NCBI RefSeq assembly: GCF_039982735.1
Contig: NZ_JBDWXV010000011.1
Span: 248,001-312,000 of the forward strand
Direction of reading: 5' to 3'
Source of the DNA: Saccharospirillum sp039982735
GTDB lineage: Bacteria > Pseudomonadota > Gammaproteobacteria > Pseudomonadales > Natronospirillaceae
DNA: 64,000 nucleotides
How positions within the stretch are numbered: the stretch's first letter is position 1; the number at the start of each line of letters is the position of its first letter. Under the pieces are notes generated by a model, which made no database searches, was not told the origin of the DNA, and saw only the letters and a program-made list of their open reading frames with translations. Positions 34,388 to 43,073 of the stretch are shown here, in pieces. Position numbers and translations under genes: made by a program.

Positions 34388-34548
34388 ACGGCGGTTTCGC
34401 TTTTAGTGGCCCTCGGGCATGATGGGCCTCTGGCTGCTGGCCAGTCAGTGTGCCACAGACGCCGTTTTATGCACTAAGCGTCAGGGCAGCCCACCTCAGG
34501 TTGTAATATCAGTCGTACAATGCCAAAGAACAGGAGTTTCACGCACAC

Positions 34549-35217
34549 ATGACCGTTGGTGTATCGTATTCGTACAAGACCGCCCTCATTCTGGGTCTGG
34601 CTACCGGCGGCCTGACAATCGCAACCGTTAGCCAGGCTGAAACCTTTGCCGAATCCATTCAGGAATGCCGTTCATTGACGGACCAGCAGCAACGCTACCA
34701 GTGTTACGATGACGCTGAGCAGGTGCAGGCCGAGGCGCAGAATGTAACGCGTGACATTGGCAAGTTCGATTATGAATCAAACTCTGATCCCATCACCGGG
34801 CAAACCGAGCATTCGGTGTTCCTGCGGTCGGATCGTGGTCTGAACCGTCGGCGCAACCCGATCGAACTGGAGCTTACCTGCGATTCAACCCAGCCCGGCG
34901 ATTTCCAGCTCGTCCTCAATTGGGGGGAGTTCCTGCCCAGCACTGAGCCTGAGGTGACTACCCGTATTGGCCAGGGCGAATCGGTCACCGGAACCTGGCA
35001 AACCGATCGTTTCCGTGAGCGCACTATTTTCCCCGGCGCCGCATCGGGGTTTTCCAAGATCGAGCTGGTCAACCAACTTGAGGCTGAAACCGAGGCGGGT
35101 AATGCCACTCTGGTGTTTCGAACCACACCCTATAACTACAGTGCCATCACGGCGGTGTTTGATATGACCGGTTTTACCGAGGTCATTGAGCCGATGCGAA
35201 CGTCCTGCCAATTTTGA
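34549..35217 (+). CDS. VasI/TagO-like exported protein
   Basis: A 222-residue exported protein. The signal peptide ends near residue 30 (SQA-ETFAES). Directly after it comes ECRSLTDQQQRYQCYDDAEQ, a paired-Cys motif used at the N-terminus of type VI secretion-associated VasI/TagO proteins. The beta-rich body (TEHSVFLRSDRG, IELELTCDS, RERTIFPGA.SGFSKIELVNQL, VFRTTPYNYSAITAVFD, MRTSC) fits the same family, in which two further Cys form a second pair. No other type VI genes are present here, so it may serve another envelope function. Confidence 0.6.
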   Translation: MTVGVSYSYKTALILGLATGGLTIATVSQAETFAESIQECRSLTDQQQRYQCYDDAEQVQAEAQNVTRDIGKFDYESNSDPITGQTEHSVFLRSDRGLNRRRNPIELELTCDSTQPGDFQLVLNWGEFLPSTEPEVTTRIGQGESVTGTWQTDRFRERTIFPGAASGFSKIELVNQLEAETEAGNATLVFRTTPYNYSAITAVFDMTGFTEVIEPMRTSCQF

Positions 35218-35594
35218 CCGTTTGCTGGTGGCGCCGCTTTTTAACAGGCGTCATCAATCCTCTCTGTAAGCACCTCTTTACAAATTACCCGACGAATGAT
35301 TGTGCTAATTCGGTCTCAGTTTCACCACTAAGGTTTCCGCAACACCCCGCGAGCTGCTAGCGTGCCTGAAGCATCCGTTTTACGGCCTGTCTTCAATTCA
35401 TTGACGGATTGTTGCGTAAATCGGGCAAGGATGCAGGCGTTTTGTCGGAAGGTGGCGCTTCAGCGCGCGACTGATCTGGTTCCCGAAAGGGAGCCAGGGC
35501 AGCGCATGGCTGGGTCATGTTGTCTCCAGGCCTGTGAATGCGGTGTACCTGGAAGGGCTCCGTGTTTCTCAACTTCGACAAACAAGGAACTGAC
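35218..35594. other. 377-bp gap upstream of the S8 protease gene
   Basis: It should carry the promoter and 5' leader of the protease gene. A possible weak -35 TTTACA lies near 35278. A short open frame at 35362-35598 runs across the protease start and has no ribosome site or family. No convincing operator, hairpin or terminator was found. Confidence 0.4.
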
Positions 35595-38500
35595 ATGACC
35601 CTGTCTCAATTTACCCTGCGGCACAGTCGCAGATGGTCTGGGGCCTCGCTGTATGCAGTGATAGCGGGGCTCTGCCTGTCACTGGTCGCGGCAACTGCCC
35701 TGGCCGAATCTGAAATTTCCGAACGCAACCTCTCAGGCCAGCGAAATGTGCTGGAAAAAACACCCCCGTCAGCATCGGACAATGCAGCAGGCATTCAGCC
35801 ATTCAGCCGCTTTGCCGCACCCATGAACCGATACATCATCACCGGGGATGCCGCTGCCGTGGCGCGGTATCGCGGTGAAGTATCAGGCTACCAGGCGACC
35901 AGCCCGGAAGGCCGAGCTTCGCTGGATGTGCATACTCCCGAAGTGAGGGCCTACGGGCAGTACCTGGAGTCTCAGCAGGCCAAGTTGCTGCAGCAAATCT
36001 CCCTGCGCCTGGGTCGTTCGGTTGAGGTCATTGACCAGTTTCACCTGGCCGTCAACGCGGTGGTGGTGGAATTAACCGAAACTGAAGCCAGCCAACTGGC
36101 AAGCGTGCCGGGCATTCGCAGCATTCACAAAGATGAACTGCGACAACTGACACGAACACCCAGCGATGCCTCCGGTTATGCCTTGCCCAATGCAGGTGAC
36201 GCCGGTTCTACAGCCTGGCTGTGGTGGTCTGTGGTGGTCGCACTGAGTCTGGTGCTGGCAACGCTGGTCTGGGCGCTGGCAACCGGGCGACTGAATCGCC
36301 GGCATGGACTGACCGCCTCCTTGCTGGCCACTCTGGGCCTGGCCGGGTGTCTCTGGGAAGGCGGGTTTGCCTGGATTGGTGCCCCTGAAGTCTGGCGCGG
36401 TGTGGCAGGCCAGGCCGGTACCCGCGGCGAAGGCGTGGTGGTCGGTATTATTGATACCGGCATCAATCCGGTCAGTGATTCTTTCTCCGAGGTCGATGGC
36501 GACGGCTACCGGCACCGCAACCCGAAAAGCGGGTATCTGGGTGTCTGTGATCCGGATTCCGGAGTGTTCGATCCCGACTTTCCCTGTAACGACAAGTTGA
36601 TCGGCGCCTGGGGATATGAGCTGATCAACGAAGGCAGCCCGCGCGATACCGACGGTCACGGTTCTCATACAGCCGGAACCGCAGCCGGGAACCTGGTGTA
36701 CAACGCAAGGGTTACGGCCCCCACCGGTTTAACTCTGACCAAGCATATTGCCGGGGTGGCGCCGCGCGCCAATGTGGTTGCCTATAGCGTGTGCGCAGAG
36801 GCCGGGTGTTACCTGAGTGCCATTCTGTTCGCAATCAACCAGGCCATCGCCGACGGTGTCGATGTGATCAACTACTCCATTGGCGGCGGGGCTTCCGACC
36901 CCTGGGGCGATCCGGATTCCCTGGCTTTTCTGGCCGCGATGGACGCCGGTATATTTGTGGCCACCTCAGCGGGTAATTCCGGGCCGGATTTCGCGACCCT
37001 GGGTAACCCGGCCGATGCACCCTGGGTCACCTCGGTTGCAGCCAGCGCACACCCCTTATTCTACAAAAACACCCTGGTGGATCTGAGCGGTGGGCTGGAG
37101 CCGCCGCCGGTAGAGGTTGTGGGGCAGGGTATTTCACCGGGGTACGGCCCGGCACCCATCATCGACGCGGCCGACTACGGCAACCCCCTGTGTCTGGCCG
37201 ATGAGTTCAGCGGCCGGTTCGATGGAGAGATCGTTCTGTGCGAGGCGGGTGAAATCGGCCGGGTGGCCAAGGGCGAGCATGTTGCTGCCAATGGTGGCGG
37301 TGCCATGATTCTCACGAGGGAACCCACCACTCCCGATGGGTCGGGCTATCTGGAGACCGATTCACATGCCTTGCCCGCGACCCACATCACCTTCACCGAT
37401 GCAACCCAGTTGCGGGAGTGGCTGGCCTCGGGGAATGGACACCAGGGCCGACTGACCGGCACCGAGATGGTGTATGAACCGGAAACGGCCGATGTACTGG
37501 CCTATTTCAGTTCGCGAGGGGCAAACCCTTCAGTGCCCAGTGTGGTTAAGCCCAACATCACCGCACCGGGCAGAGCCATTTTTGCGGCCTTTCACGAAGG
37601 CTACAGCGATGCGGAGCAGGATTACAATGTCATTCAGGGTACCTCGATGTCGAGCCCGCACATAGCCGGCGCGGGTGCTTTGCTGACCGCCTTGCACCCG
37701 GACTGGTCACCGATGCAGATTCAGTCTGCAATGATGACAACCGCCGTTAAAGAGCATCTCAAAGAGGATGGAACTCGCCAGGCCGACCCGTTTGACATGG
37801 GTGGCGGCCGCATCGATTTGCCCCGAGCCGCTCAGGCGGCCCTGGTTCTCGATGAGCAACTCGATGCCTTTCTGGCCGCCGATCCGTTTGTTGGAGGCGA
37901 GCCGTCGGTGCTGAACCTGACCGGACTCGGGCAGGCTCGGTGTGTGGTGAACTGCCAGTGGACTCGCACGGTAACCAACGTATCGAACCAGAGCACACAC
38001 TGGCGAACCCAGCGACAGCCTGGACTTACCGTTTCGCCGGAACGGTTCCGACTGGCTCCGGGCGAAAGTCAGGTATTGACCATTGAAGCGGATGCATCGG
38101 ACGCTCCGGTCGGTGAGTGGCAATTTGCCCAACTGGGGCTTCAGTCGCTGACCCGTCATGTGCCCGATGTCCATTTCCCGGTTGCGATTCAACCCGCGCT
38201 TAGTAATTTGCCCGGTGCCATTACCATCACCGCGCCGCTGGCCAGTGATGTCGTCAGCCTCGATGGGTTGAAAGCGGTGGAAATCAGCTCGGCCGAGGTC
38301 AGCATGACCGGTCTGGCCCAATCGACCGCCACGGAGGCCGCTCTGGTGTCAGATCCAACCAACGACAACCCCTTCGACGGGTTTGATCCTGCGGTTGATG
38401 GCACCTTCTTCTTCACCCTTGAGGTACCCGAAAACGCCACGCGTTTTGTGGCAGAGGTGTCTGCTTCGGAGTCCGGTGATCTGGATGTCTTTGTTGGCTC

Positions 38501-38864
38501 TGGCGATACCCCAGGCTTTGGAAGCCTGATCGACTATGCTGCCACCGGGTCAGCGCTTGAGTACATCAATATTGAGAACCCGCCAGCGGGCACTCTGTGG
38601 GTGGTCGTGCAGAACTGGGAAGCGGGGCATACCGAGCCCCAGGCACTGACGATTCACACCGCCGCTGTGACTGGCGATGAGGGTAACCTCACTGTGGATG
38701 TGCCAGTCACTGTACCGGCGGGTGAAACCTTCAGCGTGGACCTGGGCTTCAACCTGCCAGACTCGGTTGCTGGCGAGCGCTATTACGGCTCTTTCAGTCT
38801 TGGAACCGACGGCTCGAACCCTGGAAATCTGGGGACGGTGCTGGTGGATCTGGTTCGCCAGTAG
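35595..38864 (+). CDS. Large exported subtilisin-like (S8) serine protease with internal membrane segment
   Basis: A 1089-residue protease. Order of parts: Sec signal (about 12-37, ending ATALAES); I9-like propeptide (about 77-180); a hydrophobic insert with a strong membrane helix (206-229) and, after RLNRRHG, a second hydrophobic stretch ending in a lipobox-like LAGC (249-252); S8 domain with Asp287 (VGIIDTGI), His355 (DGHGSHTAG), Asn461 (SAGNSGP) and Ser684 (GTSMSSPH); a protease-associated insert at about 520-620; and beta-rich C-terminal domains including a pre-peptidase-like segment (about 930-1000). AAGGA supports ATG 35595. The internal membrane/lipobox region is unusual and could tether the mature enzyme after propeptide removal. 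Confidence 0.9.
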   Translation: MTLSQFTLRHSRRWSGASLYAVIAGLCLSLVAATALAESEISERNLSGQRNVLEKTPPSASDNAAGIQPFSRFAAPMNRYIITGDAAAVARYRGEVSGYQATSPEGRASLDVHTPEVRAYGQYLESQQAKLLQQISLRLGRSVEVIDQFHLAVNAVVVELTETEASQLASVPGIRSIHKDELRQLTRTPSDASGYALPNAGDAGSTAWLWWSVVVALSLVLATLVWALATGRLNRRHGLTASLLATLGLAGCLWEGGFAWIGAPEVWRGVAGQAGTRGEGVVVGIIDTGINPVSDSFSEVDGDGYRHRNPKSGYLGVCDPDSGVFDPDFPCNDKLIGAWGYELINEGSPRDTDGHGSHTAGTAAGNLVYNARVTAPTGLTLTKHIAGVAPRANVVAYSVCAEAGCYLSAILFAINQAIADGVDVINYSIGGGASDPWGDPDSLAFLAAMDAGIFVATSAGNSGPDFATLGNPADAPWVTSVAASAHPLFYKNTLVDLSGGLEPPPVEVVGQGISPGYGPAPIIDAADYGNPLCLADEFSGRFDGEIVLCEAGEIGRVAKGEHVAANGGGAMILTREPTTPDGSGYLETDSHALPATHITFTDATQLREWLASGNGHQGRLTGTEMVYEPETADVLAYFSSRGANPSVPSVVKPNITAPGRAIFAAFHEGYSDAEQDYNVIQGTSMSSPHIAGAGALLTALHPDWSPMQIQSAMMTTAVKEHLKEDGTRQADPFDMGGGRIDLPRAAQAALVLDEQLDAFLAADPFVGGEPSVLNLTGLGQARCVVNCQWTRTVTNVSNQSTHWRTQRQPGLTVSPERFRLAPGESQVLTIEADASDAPVGEWQFAQLGLQSLTRHVPDVHFPVAIQPALSNLPGAITITAPLASDVVSLDGLKAVEISSAEVSMTGLAQSTATEAALVSDPTNDNPFDGFDPAVDGTFFFTLEVPENATRFVAEVSASESGDLDVFVGSGDTPGFGSLIDYAATGSALEYINIENPPAGTLWVVVQNWEAGHTEPQALTIHTAAVTGDEGNLTVDVPVTVPAGETFSVDLGFNLPDSVAGERYYGSFSLGTDGSNPGNLGTVLVDLVRQ

Positions 38865-38888
38865 AGACTGGATCAACCGCTGTTTCAA

Positions 38889-38911
38889 GGGCCCTGCACG
38901 GGCCCTTTTTT
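38889..38911 (+). terminator. Rho-independent terminator after the S8 protease
   Basis: GGGCCC (38889-38894) pairs with GGGCCC (38900-38905), loop TGCAC, followed by six Ts. Confidence 0.9.
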
Positions 38912-38934
38912 ATTATTGCATTGGCCGTAAGGGC

Positions 38935-39444
38935 CTAATTTCCCTCGCTTTCATCCTCGGATACAGCGATAAAAACACTTACACCACCGTCATGCGGTTG
39001 TCTGAGCATCAGCTGTTCACCGTCGAACGACCACTGTGCGGCCGATTCAATGGCGTTAACGTAGGGTCTCTCCAGGCTGCCTTTTGGGCACAGGGCACGT
39101 GTGCCGATCATGGGTCCGGTCGAAAAAACAGTGTCGGTTAACCGAACGGAAGCCGCATAGTTATTGCAGTCAGCTTTCAGGCTGATTCGCCCCTCGCTGT
39201 TGAAACGGAGCAAATACCGGCCCGGGGTGTCCGGCTGCACCCGTGTACCGTTCTCGTCAAGGCTGTATTGCCACTGAAAGACCCGGCCGATAAGCCGGTG
39301 TGTCGATTGCGTTTCTGCCCGCCGGGTGTCGATCGTCGATTCGGCCGGTGTCGTGGTGATGCCGGTGTCGCCGGCGTTGACGCTAGCCACCAGTAGCAGG
39401 CAAGCAGCCAGGCGCCAGGCGTTTGGCAAGCGGGTTAGTATCAT
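38935..39444 (-). CDS. Exported META-domain (HslJ-like) protein
   Basis: A 169-residue protein with a signal peptide of about 24 residues (LAACLLLVASVNA). The C-terminal part contains RYLLRFNSEGRISLKADCNNYAASVRL and SIGTRALCP-like spacing with ERPYVNAIESAAQWSFDGEQLMLR, the pattern of META/DUF306 domains as in HslJ. Two Cys probably pair. META proteins are associated with heat or antibiotic stress and with outer-membrane quality; the role here is open. ATG 39444 was preferred to an upstream start because it begins the signal peptide. Confidence 0.78.
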   Translation of the reverse strand: MILTRLPNAWRLAACLLLVASVNAGDTGITTTPAESTIDTRRAETQSTHRLIGRVFQWQYSLDENGTRVQPDTPGRYLLRFNSEGRISLKADCNNYAASVRLTDTVFSTGPMIGTRALCPKGSLERPYVNAIESAAQWSFDGEQLMLRQPHDGGVSVFIAVSEDESEGN

Positions 39445-39607
39445 GAAGCAACTCCATAGGCAGACAGTTGGGTTCAGTCTAGACCCCACTGGCTGAACGG
39501 CGGGTGAACCATGATCCGCTGGGTTGTGAAGGGTGCAGAGAGCTGGGGTTATAGGGCTCCAGGCCCCGTTATTTGGAGGATGCGCCGCTTTCTAGTATGG
39601 TGTAGTT

Positions 39608-39696
39608 GATTGCGTTCGCAATCGGTCTATCCACGCAGCCACCCTGAGAGCCTCGGGTGGTTCTGCACGCTGCTTCCGATCGAGGCTCTTAAGAGC
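39608..39696 (+). other. Hairpin cluster upstream of a short orphan gene
   Basis: Three stems follow each other within 90 bp: GATTGC-GTTC-GCAATC (39608-39623), CCACCC-T-GAG with CTC-GGGTGG (39639-39660), and the perfect 12-bp palindrome GCTCTTAAGAGC (39685-39696). The last ends 11 bp before the ATG of the next gene and would lie in its 5' untranslated region. None has a terminator-like T-tract. Confidence 0.55.
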
Positions 39697-39707
39697 GAGG
39701 TAAGGCT

Positions 39708-40022
39708 ATGAATGATGTAAGACAGTTCGAGCTGATCGTTTCTGAATCGTTTGATTTCGGCGCCCTGGAAATAAGTCGTGATGAAGAGGGCGAATTGCAA
39801 GCTAACCTGGAGCCTATTGCCGATATCCTGTCGGCCTCGGGCATTGAAGAAGGGTTGTTGAACAACAACGACGTGTTATCAACGTTGATCAGCACTCTGT
39901 ACGATTTTCATTTGCAGAATGGTGGCCCGGCGGACCTCGAAATCGAGCGATTCCGCGCTGTCCAGGAAGCAACACAGGAGTACGGTCGCGCCGGCGTTGT
40001 CGGCAGTGCGACCTTGCACTGA
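39708..40022 (+). CDS. Small acidic protein of unknown function
   Basis: A 104-residue soluble, acidic protein without signal peptide or membrane segment. The sequence (MNDVRQFELIVSESFDFGAL and ending GRAGVVGSATLH) matches no family known to me. The pattern is mainly helical in the middle (ADILSASGIEEGLLNN, LSTLISTLYDFHL). A weak AAGG ribosome site, a hairpin-rich leader and a strong terminator downstream (40143-40167) support a real, independently transcribed gene. Confidence 0.55.
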   Translation: MNDVRQFELIVSESFDFGALEISRDEEGELQANLEPIADILSASGIEEGLLNNNDVLSTLISTLYDFHLQNGGPADLEIERFRAVQEATQEYGRAGVVGSATLH

Positions 40023-40142
40023 TAGATCCGTATCGGGGGGTTTATCCACCGACGTATAGTGAGTCAGGGGATAGTGAGCCAGGAGGTGCTGTTACCGGTA
40101 GATGGCTGACCCGTAAGTGCCGCTCATACAATCGATACGCTC

Positions 40143-40167
40143 AAGGCGGGGATTCCCCGCCTTTTTT
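40143..40167. terminator. Terminator between the orphan gene and the VC0807-like gene
   Basis: AAGGCGGGG (40143-40151) pairs with CCCCGCCTT (40155-40163) around ATT and runs into Ts on the plus strand. The genes on both sides converge on it. Confidence 0.88.
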
Positions 40168-40183
40168 ATGCCTGTTACCGCGA

Positions 40184-40918
40184 TTATTTGGTCTCTGTCG
40201 CTTCTTTGTCGTTGTCTTTGGCTGAGTTTTGTTCAACCAGCAAAGACTCGAGATCCAGTCCGGTCAGTTTCTTGAGCCGGTAGAGCAGAAAAAAGATAGC
40301 AGCCATGAGCACAACGGTGCTGGGCAGCGCGATGACCGGATAACTCAGGGCGGTCATTTTCCCCAACTCTTCGCTGAATGCCGTGGTTCCCGGCGGGCTG
40401 ACCAGGATTATTCTGGCCAGCACATAATTCAGTACGGATGACAAAAAGAAGGAGGCGGCCACAATGTAAGAAACCAGCGACAGGCTTTGTTCAAGTTGCT
40501 GTTGGGTGCCGCGCTGGTCGAGCGCCTGATTGACGCGATCTATGGCAATCAGCTGAGCGTTGAAAATAAGCGTGCGCACCAGTGGCCAGCGAGTTTTCTG
40601 GCTGATCAGCACGGCCAGGCCAAGCAAGCCGGGAATGGCGGCTTCCTTGATGGCAATGTACTTCGGGTCCAGTTGCAGCAGGCTGATACCGCCAGTCAGA
40701 AACACACTGATCACGCCAATGACCGACATGGCGTTCAGTTTACCGGTCTGGCGCATTTCCCAGAGGCCATAGCCGATAGGGAAGGCCAGGGCGACAACGA
40801 TGCTCCAGGCCGGGCCGAGCCGCTCTGGCCCGCTGAATTTGCTGAGTATCACGACGGGGATAATAATGTTGAACAGCAGATTGCTGAAAAATCCGCCGCG
40901 CTGTGGTTGCTGAGTCAA
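40184..40918 (-). CDS. VC0807-family membrane protein
   Basis: A 244-residue protein with about six membrane segments (for example NLLFNIIIPVVILSKF, AWSIVVALAFPIGYGLWEM, SVIGVISVFLTGGISLL, PGLLGLAVLISQ, LVSYIVAASFFLSSVLNYVLARIILV and PVIALPSTVVLMAAIFFLLYRL). The early N-terminal FNIIIPVVIL and PIGYGLWEMRQTGKLN segments match the uncharacterised VC0807 family. A hydrophilic acidic tail (about 225-244) is cytoplasmic. No activity is known. The mechanosensitive channel gene diverges from it, 121 bp upstream. Confidence 0.7.
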   Translation of the reverse strand: MTQQPQRGGFFSNLLFNIIIPVVILSKFSGPERLGPAWSIVVALAFPIGYGLWEMRQTGKLNAMSVIGVISVFLTGGISLLQLDPKYIAIKEAAIPGLLGLAVLISQKTRWPLVRTLIFNAQLIAIDRVNQALDQRGTQQQLEQSLSLVSYIVAASFFLSSVLNYVLARIILVSPPGTTAFSEELGKMTALSYPVIALPSTVVLMAAIFFLLYRLKKLTGLDLESLLVEQNSAKDNDKEATETK

Positions 40919-41039
40919 AGCCTATCTCTCGACGTACTGATGATTTGCGGTAAAGTGTAAGCAATTCACGGGCCTGAGGCACCCGATATCGGGTCTGAAG
41001 GTCGTAAACTCTTATCTTTCGGTCAAGGAGTCTTCGCGA

Positions 41040-41594
41040 GTGTCCTGGCAATACGCGGTTTTTCTGGCTTTGTTAATCGGTTTTTTCGTCACTCACAAGT
41101 TCCTCAATTACTTCATTCGGCGCTGGGTCGAAACCAAGGATGTACCGGTACAGCGCAAAGCGCTGGTGCGCAAGCTGCTGCGTACGGTACATGCCGTCAG
41201 TTACCTGATTGCCGTGGGGCTGACGTTTGGCATTGAATACGGCGAGCTTACTGTATTCCTGTCGTCGCTGTTTGCGGTCATCGGCATTGCCATGTTTGCG
41301 CAATGGTCCATTCTGAGCAATCTGACTGCCAGCATGATCATCTTTTTCCAGTTTCCTTATCGGATTGGCGACCGGGTACGGATTCTCAATGCCGATTTTG
41401 ATCTAACCGGTGAAATTGAGGAGATCTCTTCCTTTCATGTCATGATCCGCCATGATAAAGGCGATTTAATGACTTTTCCGAATTCATTGATGCTGCAGAC
41501 GCCGGTCATCAAGCTCTCGGGCAGTAAAACGTCAGTGATCAATCGGGTCGATGCCGATCTGGTGCCGCCCGAGACGCCGGGAGGCGCCGTATAA
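41040..41594 (+). CDS. Small MscS-family mechanosensitive channel protein
   Basis: A 184-residue MscS-like protein. Three membrane helices (about 4-22, 47-66 and 71-97) are followed by the family core MFAQWSILSNLTASMIIFFQFPYRIGDRVRI, the pore-lining helix plus the start of the beta domain. The gene ends soon after the beta domain (MTFPNSLMLQTPVIKLSG), so it lacks the large C-terminal cage of E. coli MscS. GTG start at 41040. The last 63 bp overlap the end of the convergent MFS gene. Confidence 0.85.
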   Translation: MSWQYAVFLALLIGFFVTHKFLNYFIRRWVETKDVPVQRKALVRKLLRTVHAVSYLIAVGLTFGIEYGELTVFLSSLFAVIGIAMFAQWSILSNLTASMIIFFQFPYRIGDRVRILNADFDLTGEIEEISSFHVMIRHDKGDLMTFPNSLMLQTPVIKLSGSKTSVINRVDADLVPPETPGGAV

Positions 41595-42791
41595 CAGACT
41601 CAGCACGACGATAAAGACCATCAGAAAGGCCGGCACAACTTCCAGCGATAGGCGGTCGGCCATTACGCCCGCCAGGGCAGGTAGGCAGGCAGCGCCAATG
41701 CCTGCTGCCGCGATCTGCATGCCCATGGTGTTCGCCAGATGGGTCTCGCCAACCCGCAAACGCGTGCCGGACACCAGGCCGGGAAACACCGGGGCGAAGG
41801 CAAAGCCGACCACACCTATGGCCATTAAACCCACCCAGGCCACCGGGTTCCAGGCGAGCAGAACCGCACCGGCCAGCGCCAGTATCAGGCTGTACGTGAC
41901 CAGTCGGTGGTTGCCCAGGCGATTGGCAAACACACCGGCGACCATACGACCGAGCGTAAACATACCCCAGTAAATGGCGATCCACAGACCTGCGGCGGCG
42001 GCTTCTACCCCGCGTGATTCGGTCAACAGTGAATACCCCCACAGCCCCAGCGTCAGCTCCAGCCCGGTATAGGCGAAAAACAGCCCCATGCTCAGCCAGA
42101 CCGCTGGTGTTGCCAGTGAGGAGGCAAAACTGGCGGGCGCTTTCATCGGAGCAGGTTCAGCGTCTGTTGCCGGGTGTGTCAGGGCGACTTTACCGGCATC
42201 TTCGGTCAGGCTGGGCTCAGCTTTGATAGGTGCTGGTGTTTCCCACAGCCTGGCAGAGACGAAGAAACAGATTCCCAGAAATATCTGGGCACTGCCGACC
42301 AGCCAATAGCCGGGCGACCACTGCCCGGTGAGGTTCAGCATGACGGTCATGATCAGCGGACCCAGCGTGATGCCGACCCCAAAACTGGCGTGCAACCACT
42401 GCATCAGCCGCTCGCTGTAATGCTCGGCAACGTAGGTATTCAGGCCGGCATCGATAGCCCCGGCGCCCACGCCTACCAAAGTGCCTAGAATCACGAAAGC
42501 GGCCCAGAATGGAACCAGCGTAAACGCCAGCAAGGCAGCGCCTGTGAGGGTGCAACTGATGGCCAGCAGTCGACCAATGCCGAAAAAGCGACTGACCGCT
42601 CCACTGAAAAAGCTGCTGATCATATAGCCGGCGGTGGTCGCCACCAGTAGCCAGCCCAGGGCATCCAGAGGCTGCTCGAAATCAGCCCGGATACCGGGCC
42701 AGGCAACGCCCAGCAAGCCATCGGGCAAGCCCAGTGAAATGAAGGCAATGAAGCACAGACAGATAAGAATCAAGCGGCGGCGGTCGGTCAT
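41532..42791 (-). CDS. MFS transporter
   Basis: A 419-residue carrier with about 12 membrane helices. MFS signatures: loop 2-3 region GAVSRFFGIGRLLAIS, and the early GLPDGLLGVAWPGIR. A soluble central loop (about 190-222, TPAPIKAEPSLTEDAGKVALTHP) joins the two halves. Related carriers move sugars or hydrophilic compounds (FucP/YbjJ-like), but the substrate is unknown. Its 3' end overlaps the mechanosensitive channel gene by 63 bp on the other strand. Confidence 0.82.
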   Translation of the reverse strand: MTDRRRLILICLCFIAFISLGLPDGLLGVAWPGIRADFEQPLDALGWLLVATTAGYMISSFFSGAVSRFFGIGRLLAISCTLTGAALLAFTLVPFWAAFVILGTLVGVGAGAIDAGLNTYVAEHYSERLMQWLHASFGVGITLGPLIMTVMLNLTGQWSPGYWLVGSAQIFLGICFFVSARLWETPAPIKAEPSLTEDAGKVALTHPATDAEPAPMKAPASFASSLATPAVWLSMGLFFAYTGLELTLGLWGYSLLTESRGVEAAAAGLWIAIYWGMFTLGRMVAGVFANRLGNHRLVTYSLILALAGAVLLAWNPVAWVGLMAIGVVGFAFAPVFPGLVSGTRLRVGETHLANTMGMQIAAAGIGAACLPALAGVMADRLSLEVVPAFLMVFIVVLSLLYGASRRLGRHQIGIDPIDH

Positions 42792-42878
42792 GCTTCACTC
42801 CAATAACAGGGGAGACACCGGGTCAGGTCGTTTACTCCGGAAATACGCTGACGGGCAGGTGACTATATCGATTAAGTA

Positions 42879-42903
42879 GCGCTCCAGCAATCCACTGGAG
42901 CGC
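42879..42903. other. Inverted repeat between divergent MFS genes
   Basis: GCGCTCCAG (42879-42887) and CTGGAGCGC (42895-42903) pair perfectly around a 7-base loop. It lies in the 282-bp gap between the two divergent MFS genes. The T-tract on the plus strand is interrupted (TCTTTCTTCTT), so it may be an operator or a weak terminator. Confidence 0.5.
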
Positions 42904-43073
42904 GGTCTTTCTTCTTGCCATCATCGGGGCTTGAAGGCCTGAGGCGGCTTTTTCACGACGCTATTCGCACTGGGATGAAGCGTTCTGAACGTTGTTCTCC
43001 TTCCCGGGTCGGAGTATTGTTCCGGGCCTGTTTTCTTTCCATCTGCCAGTCTGGTGCCTGTCGGAGACGTGTC

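Noticed and set aside
34549..35217. A type VI secretion locus around the VasI-like gene
   Set aside because: No Tss core genes (TssB/C, Hcp, VgrG, ClpV) are in the window.
35362..35598. 78-codon open frame upstream of the S8 protease
   Set aside because: No ribosome site or family and it runs over the protease start.
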